Shown here piece by piece: positions 22,662-33,067 of a stretch of DNA of 64,000 nt (within the stretch, counting starts at the first letter, position 1; every line of letters starts with the position of its first letter). Origin of the DNA: Onthophagus taurus (Eukaryota > Arthropoda > Insecta > Coleoptera > Scarabaeidae). The position numbers and the translations under genes are program-made. The notes beneath the pieces are model-generated. The model made no database searches. It saw only the letters and a list, made by a program, of their open reading frames with translations, and was not told the DNA's origin. The stretch covers positions 24,061,001 to 24,125,000 of the forward strand of contig NC_091972.1 in the NCBI RefSeq assembly GCF_036711975.1, given 5' to 3'.

Positions 22662-23240
22662 ATCTAGGACAAAAGATTACAACTAAAAACACAGGAGAAC
22701 AAATAACACGGAGAATGGCAATGGGATGGCAAATGTTTAACAAATACAAAAATATATGGAAATCAAACATAGAAATGGAGAAAAAGAAAAAATGGTGGGA
22801 AATGTGTGTCCTCCCTGTCATAATTTATGGATGCGAGACATGGATATTAACAAACAAAATAATTAAAAAGATTAGGGTAACAGCAAGGGCAATGCATAGA
22901 AGGATGATTAGCATTACGAAGAAAGATAAAAAAACAAAATAATGGATAAGGGAAAAGTCAAACATCGAGGATATTGGAAGAATAGTATTGGATCAAAAAT
23001 GGAATTGGGCGGATCATATTATAAGAGTACAAGATGAGAGATGGATCAAGAAAATCTTAGAATGGTACCCAATAGACAAAAAGAGAAGAAAAGACCAACT
23101 GCCAGGTGGGAAGATGAGTTTAAGAGTTGTGGAGGAGTAACATGGCACAGGGTACTTTGGGACCGACAAGAATGGAAGAGAATACGAACTTAGTCCCATT
23201 ATGGGAATGCCACGGTTAACACCGAAAGTCACCAAAACAA
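22662..23240 (+). pseudogene. RTE-type RT C-terminus (continuation of 20700-21020)
   Basis: Reads LGQKITTKNTGEQITRRMA, CVLPVIIYGCETWILTNK, VTARAMHRRMISITKKD, a stop, then QKWNWADHIIRVQDERWIKK. This continues the protein begun at 20700. It begins exactly where the hAT right terminus ends. Confidence 0.75.
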
Positions 23241-23719
23241 AAAGGAGCTTGATTATACTAATACTTACCCATATCTTAGGGTTCAAGCAGAAATAATGTT
23301 TTTGTCTCTGCCAAACTTATGTAGAGCGCTGAACGTAAACAGCGGAACAACGTTGCTAATTCCGACATGGGGTCGTTTCAGTCAACAATTCGCGTAAGTT
23401 CAAGTGAGTTAAATAATATTAATAAAGGTAAAAGAAGAAAAATAGACATTACAAACAGGAAGGATTTCAAAAGATAGATGTTAAAACATGCAGGAAAACC
23501 TTACATAAGTCGAAGGGGAAAACCAGTGAGCGGTAAACCGGGACCAAGTCAGGTTGGTTGGAACAACGTGCTTTGTGCGTTTAATGTTATTCATGTTACT
23601 TTTCTAAACTTTTGTTTGATTAAAGTTGCGTGATTTTAATATGTACATATGCACCGACATAATATCATTTTCGTTTTACCATTCTCGTTGCCTTTTTCTG
23701 TTACAGGATTTTCAGTGTA

Positions 23720-23890
23720 AATGTAAATATATAGGTTGTAAAAATATTACTGAGGAAGAAAAACTAGATTTATACACGGACTTTTATAAGAAAACTTACA
23801 ATGAACAAAATTTATTTTTGCAAGGCTGTATGGATGTGATGGAGCCTAAAAAAAGACATCTTGCTGAAGAAGTTTCTACCAGACATTGTA
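23720..23890 (+). pseudogene. DUF7869-like TE-associated protein, N-terminal piece
   Basis: Reads FQCKCKYIGCKNITEEEKLD, then FYKKTYNEQNLFLQGCMDV and PKKRHLAEE. This is the N-terminal block of a multicopy insect protein family that I recall as having a DUF7869 C-terminal domain. The frame stops at the TA that begins a CAGGCTGGGC miniature element; the rest resumes at 26150. Confidence 0.6.
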
Positions 23891-24510
23891 CAGGCTGGGC
23901 AAATTTGGGTGTTATTATAGGCTATCTCAGAAACTATAAGAGATACAAAAAAAGTAGGTGCCATGTCCCGGTCTCTTTTTCCGAGACTAATCCAATCCCG
24001 TAAAGACCAAATCTCTATCTTCTTTTGTTTTTAATTTATAGCCAAAAAGTCAAATTTTAGTGATTTCAAAAAATGCTCATATTTCGTTTATTTTTGAAAT
24101 TAAGGAAATGGGATTAATACATTCTTAAGACACTTCTTTGAGTAGAATATACTGCCGTTGAAAAATTTTTAACATAGCTGATAATTTTCGAGATATAACA
24201 TAAAGTTGTATTTTTTTAAATACAAACTATACTTTATTATGATATTACTGAAAAGAGCACATTTTTAGCTTTCTAATGATGTATCGCACGCATGATGTTT
24301 CTGCAGAAAATAAGCGTTATTTTTCAATTTTTAAAATATTAAAGATTAAAATTCAAATTTTTAATTATAGTAGGCGAGGAAAACGCTAAATATTACTTAG
24401 TTACTATAGCAACATGAGTTTACTTGTCATTTCATTCATGAATTTTGCAAAATGAGTTTCCCGTTTAAGAAGTTCCGCATTATCTTTAAATAAAACGATA
24501 AATTTAAATA
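23891..24510. mobile_element. CAGGGTGGGC miniature element, long copy
   Basis: Begins CAGGCTGGGCAAATTTGGG after TA. Its first part matches 19889-19970, its middle 24220-24290 matches 19990-20060, and 24130-24500 is inverted at 21170-21560. No coding content. The right end was not fixed. It interrupts the DUF7869-like gene. Confidence 0.65.
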
Positions 24511-25004
24511 TAGAATATATTGGAGTCCGTTTTGAAGATGATACATAAGTCTTCATATCCCCATTCAAACGGTGTTTCAATGTAAAGTTCGCTCCCAGTT
24601 TATGATCCTTAATTTTCCTCTATCTCACCCAATTTCAAAAGAAAAGATTGCTGATATTAAAAAACTTCTAGATCTTATGTTTGGGGAAAACTGGGAAAAT
24701 ACTACCGAATATTTCATTCATTGATACCGAACTGTTCTAATCTTACAACCAGTAAGTTGAGTAGAAGAAGATGACAGTTTATGACTGTTTAGTTCCTGAA
24801 ATTGTCCATATTTAATTATTCATTAATTAATACATTTCTTGTATTTTTAATAAACAAACTTTACTTGCTAATCATTTTTTATTGGTGAACAAAGTTAGGA
24901 ATAAGATGCTGAGAAATTTAAATTAACTATTCAAAGTCTTTATTCGTTGGTACAAAAACAACTTTATTCTGTCATATTCGTGCAAAACCATATAAAGGGT
25001 TTTC
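24511..25004. other. Gene-poor stretch with a short coding trace
   Basis: At 24600-24720 the plus strand reads FPLSHPISKEKIADIKKLLD, a short trace that could be the C-terminal tail of a DUF7869-like protein. Nothing else is recognisable. Confidence 0.25.
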
Positions 25005-26081
25005 CAATAAGAGGTGTTATTTTGAATAGCCCGTTATTTCGGTAGATGTCACTTTTGAAGCTGTCATTTTTTGACATTTGACAAGTAGAAAGTACGCCAT
25101 TAATAAAAATGGAACGATACACGCTTCAACAACACATTGAAATTATTAAAATTCTATTCTATTTCACTATAAAAATGGTGAAATTTTGGCAGAGACGGTT
25201 CGTAAAACTCGAACATTTTTGGGTCGTCGTGAAGCACCTTGTCGGACCGCAATACAGAAATTGGTGGAAAAATTCGAGCTGTTGGGACAAGTTAGTGATG
25301 TGAAGAATAAAACCCGTGCACGTCGCTCAAGAACAGCCGAGAATATTGCTGCTGTAGCCGAAAGTGTTGAAAAAAACCCAGGTTTGTCCATTCCTCGTCG
25401 TTCTTTGGAATTAGGCATTCCACAAACGTGATTACAGCGTATTTTGCATAAAGATTTGGGTCTTAAGGCTTATAAACTTCAGTTAACACAAGAACTCAAG
25501 CCGTCCGATCATCAACAACGTCGTGTCTTTGCTGATTGGGTCGTTGAAATGCATGAAAATGATCCGGAATTTCATCGAAAAATCATCTTGAGTGATGAGG
25601 CCCATTTTCACCTCGGTGGCTTCGTCAACAAGCAAAATTGTCGCATCTGGGGCTCGGAAAACCCAAGAGTTATTGTTGAAAAGCCTCTCTATCCTCAACG
25701 TGTGACTGTTTGGTGCGGTTTATGGTCCGGCGGAGTCATTGGACCTTACTTTTTCGAAAATGAGGCTGGAGCAACAGTTACGGTGAATGGATTGCGCTAT
25801 CGAGAGATGATTAATGATTTTTTATGGGCGAAATTGGATTGTATTGATGTGGACAACGTTTACTTTCAACAAGACGGTGCTACGTGCCACACAAGCAACG
25901 AAACCATTGATCTTTTACGGGAAAAGTTTCCGGACCGTGTTATCTCTCGAAGAGGTGATCACAATTGGCCACCGAGATCTTGTGATTTAACACCTTGCGA
26001 CTTCTCCCTTTGGGGCCACGTAAAAGAGAAGGTGTACGCCAACAGCCCAGCGTCGATTCAAGACCTCAAAGATATTTAGAC
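25005..26081 (+). pseudogene. Tc1/mariner-type transposase, broken
   Basis: The plus strand encodes, with a stop near 25430 and a frameshift near 25170, a nearly full mariner-like transposase. The N-terminus (MERYTLQQHIEIIK, then TAIQKLVEKFELLGQVSDV) contains helix-turn-helix segments. The catalytic region (25444-26079) has SDEAHFHLGGFVNKQNCRIW, FQQDGATCHTSNET and PPRSCDLTPCDFSLWGHVK, giving a D-D-D triad with 36 residues between the last two. The protein is cut at SIQDLKDI and the 3' terminus is missing. A TIR-like start GGGTTTTCCAATAAGAGG lies near 25005. It is nested in the split DUF7869-like gene. Confidence 0.85.
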
Positions 26082-26149
26082 CTATTTAGACCTCTATCTA
26101 TACAAAAAATGTTTCAACTGTACATAGAGAAATACCCAGAAGTGAGACT

Positions 26150-27075
26150 TTGACTTAAGATTCGGTACCCCAAGATCAGACACCTGTAAGTTGTGTGACA
26201 AATATTACATTAAACTTATTGCTACCGAAGATGATGAAACTCGAAATAAAATTGCTGCAGAAGCTGAACTTCATCACAGAAAGGCCGAAAAAGCTTATCA
26301 AACCTTGCATAGGGATGCAGAGACTGCAAAACAAAATCAAGATTTTGTAGTTTTGTGTGTTGATTTACAGCAAATTAGGTGTTGTTCACACCTAATTTAA
26401 CACACTCGGATGTTTTCTACTAAAGACAATGTTCAAATTATAATTATGCTGTGCATATGGGTAATTCACAAGTAACCATGTATTTATGGCATGAATCTGT
26501 AGCTAAACGCGGTTCCGCTGAAATTACGTCATGCCTTATTCAGCATGTTGCACTTCAAGCAGGGCAAGAACGGAAGTTAACAATCTGGTCAGACCGCTGC
26601 ATTGGCCGGAATAATAACTTTAAAATGGTAATATTGTGTACCTATTTAACTTATTTGGCATATTTCTCTGAAGTTAATCAAAAGTTTTTGGTGAGTGGGC
26701 ATAGTTTTTACCCTGTGATAGGGATTTTGCTCTGGTTGAGAAGAATAAAAAACTGTAAACTGTATGAGCCTGATGATCTGGTGGAGTTCCTGGCCAATGT
26801 ACACCGGATAAATCCCTTTGAAGTTTTTAAAATGACCCAGATTAATTTTTTAAATCTTGATTCCGTTGAAAAACTTTTTAAAAGAGATCCTAGCCTTAAA
26901 ATAACCGAGGCACGATGGCTGCAAGTTACTGCAGAAGAACCTGGAGTTCTACGATTAAGAACGAGTCACAGTGTTTTAGAAGAATGGAAGCACTATGATC
27001 TTTTGAAAAAACGTCGAGGCTGTCATAGACCAAATATTGTAGCGCCGTCTATTACTACACTACCAAAATTATATG
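26150..27075 (+). pseudogene. DUF7869-like TE-associated protein, C-terminal piece
   Basis: Reads FGTPRSDTCKLCDKYY, then AEAELHHRKAEKAYQ, VVLCVDLQQ, a short broken stretch, and MYLWHESVAKRGSAEITSCL, IWSDRCIGRNNNFKMV, FLVSGHSFYPVIG and ITEARWLQV. Acidic residues in CVDLQQ, WSD and the GHS region suggest an RNase-H-like transposase fold; that is inference. An internal frameshift or stop lies near 26400. Together with 23720-23890 it makes one gene split by about 2.3 kb of inserted elements. Confidence 0.6.
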
Positions 27076-27886
27076 ATGCTCCACTAAGTATGTATAACCT
27101 AAAAAGTATATTTCATTTTAGTTTGCAGTTTTAACACAAGGGGCGCTGTCGTCAGAGCCACAAAGTATAACTCTGAATTAAGTTCGCCCTATTTTGGAGC
27201 AAATCCCCCACCACTTCTGTACGCTCATTTTATCTCCTTATATTACTTCGTGGTGTTAATTAATTATCGTACCCGACAAAGTATGCAACCAATATTACAG
27301 ATTGGTATTGCAACGCGACGAAAGTTCCTAAAACCGATGGCGACAATTCATTAACTTTAAAAGTCGATTCAAATATACGCTAGAAACAACGATAGTTCTA
27401 AAAAGAACTGTTTCGAAAAATGTAAAGGCAGCAAAAAAATGGTTAAATAATAAAGAAAATACAGAAACTTACAAAGCGTACAACAATCACAACAATGACG
27501 TTCGATCAACTGTCAACATCTGCTTACTATTCAAAATTATCCAAGCTACCACTACATATTGAGATATACAGCCAATATTACACAGGTCACGTATGTTAGG
27601 ATAATTAATTAACACAGTGTAGGTACCTTAATTTAACCATTTAAATTTGATGGTTTTAGAAAATCGGAGATGGTTGTTTGGCGGCATAAATTCTTTTTCT
27701 TTTGCCTCAGAATTTCTTGATAACATTCAATCGATTGTTGTATATTCTTTTTAACTGTCATTACGCGCTCTTCTGTATGGAATTAAGTGCTTCTGTCAAT
27801 TTTGCAATGGTTAGGGCTTTTCCCAGTTGTACTAGAAAACACTATTTTCTTCATTTTCATTTTATTGATGGATTTCAATCAGCTCG
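27076..27886. other. Stretch without recognised gene
   Basis: No convincing frame. Short open stretches at 27702-27896 look non-coding. Confidence 0.3.
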
Positions 27887-28644
27887 TCAAGGGTAAGCTT
27901 CACGCAATGACATCTTCGCTATCAAGCTCCAAATCGACTTACGACTCTTATCGACTCCTAAAGTAACAATACTTGCTACTATTTCGAGTACAGGTTTATC
28001 TAGTACTGTTTCAGGTGAATCAGTAAAGAAGTCCGGACAAAGCTTTTCCCAAACTGCCTTCATTGTTTTTGAAGAAGCTATTCCCCCCCCCACCCCTATG
28101 ATTCTAACAGCATCCAGATAATTAAATTTATTCCAAAAATCTTGGACGGACAAGTTGTGATTGTGATTCATGGATTGATTGAAACGGTTAAATGGCCGTC
28201 GAGTATAATACGCCTTTAACATTTTGATAACACCTTGATCCATAAGTAATGAAGTAAACTGGTCGTGTTTGGGGGCAAAAGTATTACTTTAACGCGAGGA
28301 TCATAGTTGATAAGGTTAGTTGATTGATCTTTATGCCACCGAATACAAGCAGTAAACTTTAGCCAAGGACGAAGGGATAATTCATTCTCTTTTATAGAAG
28401 TGTGCAAGGAATAGACGCTAATTCTTCTATTAAAGTGACATTGCTTGACGATATCAATTTTATTCATAAAGCATGGGAAAAGATCACCGAGTCCACGATT
28501 AAAAAATGCTTCAAAAAAACCGGATTCTCTGTCAACAATGAAGATTTTTAATGAAGAAGACGACGTGACACTTATATAGTTTATTTCTAAAGGTTGTATT
28601 GCAAAGAAATTGTATATACAGGTGTATCTGAATGACTGCAACAA
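27887..28644 (-). pseudogene. Tigger/pogo-type transposase C-terminal fragment
   Basis: Reading leftwards, the minus strand gives DPRVKVILLPPNTTSLLHYL, then after a one-base shift MDQGVIKMLKAYYTRR, followed by VQDFWNKFNYLDAVRIIG and MKAVWEKLCPDFF. 'LPPNTTSLLQPMDQGVI' is the hallmark of Tigger/jerky DDE proteins. The upstream part is replaced by the foldback element starting at 28619, and a poly-C tract lies near 28083. Not functional. Confidence 0.8.
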
Positions 28645-30206
28645 ACTTCAAGGGGTGATTCTTTAGTGAATTTTAAGGGTACTTTGATGTATGAACCATG
28701 GGCGAGTTCGGCTCCCCTAAGGAGCTACACCCCTCCAAAAATGGCGGAAAATTTTGGTTTAACTTTTTTTTCTCAAAAACCATAAACGCTAGGAAAATGA
28801 AATTTGGGGAATATGTTTAACTCATAATAGGGCACGTTTTGACCTTATTTGTACTTTCAACCTACTCTTCTAAGTTACTAAACATAACCATCCCCGTTCA
28901 ATTTTGGTCTAAATTTTTCTTATGACGGTGATAAATACATTGGAAATATTTTATTTAGATAGATGAAAATATTCTAAAACTTTTTTGCCTCTCTGATGTT
29001 CTTCGAAAAGTTAATAGTTTCTGAGAAAAAAATTAATTAAGCAAAAACTAACTGTTAAGCTGTAGGGTTGTTAATCGAAAGTTGGAATGAATTTTTAATG
29101 AAAAAATCTTAGTAAGCTTTGCAATCTTTGTCAGAAATAGTTTTGACGTTTAAATATCAGTGGTTTTCTTACTATTATTATTGTTTTATTTAAAATTGTG
29201 AAACGTCGAGTGAACGAGCGTAAATGCGATAGAACTTTATTTGAAAAACAATGATAATAGTAAGAAAAACACTGACATTTAAACGTCAAAAATATTTCTG
29301 ACAAAGATTACAAAGCCTACTAAGATTTTTTCAATAAAAATTCATTCCAACTTATGATCAACAACCTCGTTGTTTAACGGGCAGTGTTTGCTTTATTTTT
29401 TTTCTCAAAAATTAGTGGTTTTTGGAAAAATTTTAGAGAGACAAAAAAGTTTTAGGATACTTTCATCTACCTATGTAAATTTTTTTTAATAGTTATTTAC
29501 GATACAAATGCGGAAAGGCTCGCTTTTCACATGAGCACGCTAGTTTGCTCACTCCCTTCGGTCGTTCGTTCTGCATTTGCGTGCGAATGCTGGAAAAATC
29601 CTTTCCGCATGAGTATTGTACAATATTTTTTGTATCGAATAAAACGTCCCTGTGTGACGATATGAGTTGCATGTGGGGTTTTTGACAGGAAAAAATCAAC
29701 CGAAATTCAAAACGTCAATATTGATTTTATTGATTGTAAATTGATTTTTATAGATTTTTTTAAATATTTTAAAACTGTGTTATCTGCACACGAATGTATA
29801 AAACTTATAAACATGCACATTTGGTCATTAAATATTCCTGTTAGTTGCGGTAACAAAAAAGCATTCCTGCGGGAAAACGCGTTTCCCGCACGTCCTCTCT
29901 GTGCGGGAATCTAGGCATAAATTGAACGGGGGTGGTTACGTTTAGTAGTTTAGAAGAGTAGGTTGAAAGTACAAATAGGGTCAAAACGTGCCCTATTATG
30001 AGTTAAACATATTCCCCAAATTTCATTTTCCTAGCGTTTATGGTTTTTGAGAAAAAAAAAATTAAACCAAAATTTTCCGCCATTTTTGGAGGGGTGTAGC
30101 TCCTTAGGGGAGCCGAAGTCGCCCATGGTTCATATATCAAAGTACCCTTAAAATTCTCTAAAGAATCACCTCTTGAAGTTTGTTGCAGTCATTCAGATAC
30201 ACCCTG
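28619..30206. mobile_element. 1.6-kb foldback element with TA target duplication
   Basis: Begins CAGGTGTATCTGAATGAC and ends GTCATTCAGATACACCCTG, flanked by TA on both sides. The left arm (28619 to about 29195) and right arm (about 29215-30206) are inverted copies along their length, centred near 29205. The right arm is interrupted by about 420 bp at 29500-29918. No coding region. Size and TA duplication suggest a Tc1/mariner-related non-autonomous element. Confidence 0.85.
29500..29918. mobile_element. Insertion inside the foldback's right arm
   Basis: This segment has no counterpart in the left arm. It contains a hairpin with ATGCGGAAAGG and its reverse complement (29509 and about 29598) and a near-palindrome TGCGGGAAA / TTTCCCGCA at 29868-29890. 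Presumed miniature element; its ends are approximate. Confidence 0.6.
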
Positions 30207-31203
30207 TATAGAAGCAGTTGTAAACACAAAACTTGAAGCCAACGCAACACGCGGTTTATTTACTAACAAGATCGAACCAGCGGCCGATTATCGCCGAACA
30301 TTCCCGAATATTATTGCTCCTAGAATAAGGCATGTCACTAAAATAAATAAACCTATTTGCGAATCAATAAATGATTCGTTTTTCTTCATTTTTATTTATT
30401 TATATTTTCTTTGTAAATAATTTGTATGTATACTAGTACTTTTAATTAGATATAAAACTTATCGTTTTTATCAAGAACTGATTGCTGCAGGGAATATATA
30501 AAACAGTACGAAAAAACGTTTCAAGCGCCAGAATAAGCAACGTTGTTCCTTTATTTTTTCATTTGATTCCTCAATATTTTCATTAATATAGGTAATTTCA
30601 TAATTTTTTTCATAGCGAAGTGTTCCATTTCAGTAAGAATACTTTTGATATAAATAAACATTTTTAAAAACAAAAATTTGGTTTTTTCAATTAATACATT
30701 TTGTCGTTTGCTACGTTGTTCGCGCGAGGCATTCAATTGTAAAAAATTTATAAGAGTTGTGTCTTTTGTTGGTGACAATAAATGGCTATCTATCTATCTT
30801 ATAGAAATAGGAGTTTCCCTTTAAAACTGCCCAATTTGGCCCACCTGTACATTAAAAGGAAAATAATGGTTAAGTAATAATGGCAAAATAAAATCAAATA
30901 CATTTCCTTCAATATAATCTATTTTGCATGTAATCCGTATTCATTAATTAATATCCGATTGAGACACAGTACCAAAAAAGACAACGAGTATGCAATCCAG
31001 TGCTCCTCTGTTGCCGATTTTTCTAAGCTAAGTCTCAGATGATTACGTTTATAACAAATTATACAGCATCGTTTTATACAATAAAATATAGAACAAACCT
31101 TGATTATTAAGTGTTATCCTTCTTTGCTTCATTTAAAAAAATGTCACCTTATTTTACCTAGATAAATACAATTGTTTAAAAGATAACTAAAATTTTCCAC
31201 CTG
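30207..31203. other. Gene-free stretch downstream of eIF3j
   Basis: No coding region recognised on either strand. A short (TATC)n microsatellite occurs at about 30785-30800. Confidence 0.4.
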
Positions 31204-32255
31204 CTACATGAAATCGTCGAACTCATCATAGTCCTCGACGTAAGCAGAAAATTGCTAAAATAAAAAAAGAAATAAATACATCACAGAAAAGGCTTTATAA
31301 ATTATTATTTACATTTTCATTATCCATTTTTAATTTCGCTTTGCCTTTCGTCTTGCTCTTTTTAGCCTTATCACCCTTTTCAATCTTTTGCTTCTCCATA
31401 TACAAATTGTCTATTGTATTTTTGATCTTTTTAATATCCAAAGAAGACACTAAAGATTAATATTCAAAATTAGCGAATAGATAAATTAATTTCCTTTTTG
31501 ATTTACTTGTGGCACAAATGTTCCTGACAACGGTTTCAGCAAAGACCGGATACTCTGCACTTTTTGTGTAGGGTTGCACCTTATTTACGATTGCATCTGC
31601 CAATTCTTGGAATTCCTCTTTGCTTTTTGGATCCATACCATCAATTCCTGTTGGAGTATTGCTGCCGCCGAATGTTGTTTCTAATGCAGCATTCAGATCC
31701 GATTCTTTTTGCCTTCTTAATCTTTCTTCAGGAGGAAGATCATCTTCATCATCTTCTTCTTCTTCTTTTCTTTTTCGTGCTAATTCTTCTGCTCTCAACC
31801 TCTATTAAATTTTAAGAAATAAATATTTACTTAGTTTATCAATTATTATAAGTGATAGTGATTCAATGAAATGAATCACTTTGATTATAAAGAAATGGTG
31901 AGATTTAAGTACCATATGGATAATAAAACTAACCTCTTTTTCTGCTATTTTTTCCTGTATACTTTTCTTTTTGGGTTTTTGTTGGATTGGTGCTGGAACT
32001 TCCTCCTTTTTTTCCTCGTCCTCATCTTCCCAATTATCCTAAATTCACAAAAACCAAACAGACCCTTTAAATATCTTAAGGTATCTTAACATACCTTCAC
32101 ATCCTCGTCCTCATCTTCACCTTCCCATTTGTTAGAAGCAATGGTAATAGGCATCACCACTTGGGGCTCGAAATTATCGTCGTCTGTAAATGTGAAAAGA
32201 TGGCTTAAAATGGGACGATTAGAGGCTGAAGAAATGATTTACCCCAAGAATCCAT
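31204..32255 (-). CDS. eIF3j: Eukaryotic translation initiation factor 3 subunit J (six exons)
   Basis: Encodes eIF3j, a loosely attached subunit of the eIF3 complex that binds the 40S subunit near the decoding centre in the cytoplasm. Exons, read right to left: 32255-32243, 32183-32095, 32038-31934, 31801-31507, 31449-31313 and 31254-31204, all with GT-AG introns of 56-132 bp and frame kept throughout (229 residues). The N-terminus MDSWDDDNFEP matches the acidic start of the family. The middle has LARKRKEEEEDDEDD and LPPEERLRRQKESDL, the C-terminal part LDIKKIKNTIDNLY, and the end VEDYDEFDDFM. The gene is head-to-head with SREK1, about 810 bp between start codons. Exon 1 codes only four complete residues. 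Confidence 0.95.
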
Positions 32256-33067
32256 ACTGGACGACCTCGGATCTTGGAGTATTCTCCGAAATATGACCAC
32301 GATTCACGTGTACCAATGGCAGGAACTGAGTGCCCACCGGAAACGCCAGATGACTCTGTTCGCACGATTATCTGGGACGACTATTTTCGGCGATAAAGCG
32401 GCCAAATCGCTGTCAATCGAACTGCCTCGTTTTTTTCGACGGGACGGATACCTCGGGCGTGAATTCGAACGAAAAACTCCTCAATGAACAATGATTATTA
32501 AAACTTCGCACTTCCATTTCCAAAGACGTTTACTGACAGTTTATCAATAGAGGAGTTCTAATTTACCGACAATAAAATTTATTACTAAATTTCTTTCATT
32601 TTTAAAGTATTTATTTAAACATTTCGAAATTTTATTTATAAAAAATCGTTAGTTGCATAAAAAAACATATATAACTAATTAAATAATCGTATTAAAGAAA
32701 CAATAAAAACTCTAGACATTTCTTTTATCTGCGGATTGTTGGTAACGAACGTGATGAACTAAAATAAATTATTTATTATTTTATTAATAATAGACAAACT
32801 CAATTTATATCGGATTATCATTTAAGAAGATTCAATTAATTAATTAAAATGTAAATTAATCGTAAATACACCCAAAATTTGGTTACTAATTTGAATTGGT
32901 ACGTCTTGACATATGTCACTTTTAGTAACCTTTCATTTTACAAGCGTCATAAAAACGTTTATTTCGCAAACATTTCATTTAAGTTTCGCCGGTACGATTG
33001 AAAAAACTTATTCTTACTGAGTGAGTATTAAAAATCATCAAAAATTGAGTCAGAAAACGCTGTGACG
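32256..33067. promoter_or_regulatory. Divergent promoter region between eIF3j and SREK1
   Basis: 812 bp separating two outward-reading housekeeping genes. The part next to eIF3j (32260-32490) is much richer in G+C than the surroundings and has a chance 64-codon frame; the rest is very AT-rich. No TATA box was assigned. A shared or two adjacent promoters are inferred only from the arrangement. Confidence 0.5.

Noticed and set aside
31564-32089. Plus-strand frames over eIF3j
   Set aside because: Complement of eIF3j exons and introns.
32293-32487. 64-codon frame in the eIF3j-SREK1 interval
   Set aside because: No recognisable protein; lies in a probable promoter.
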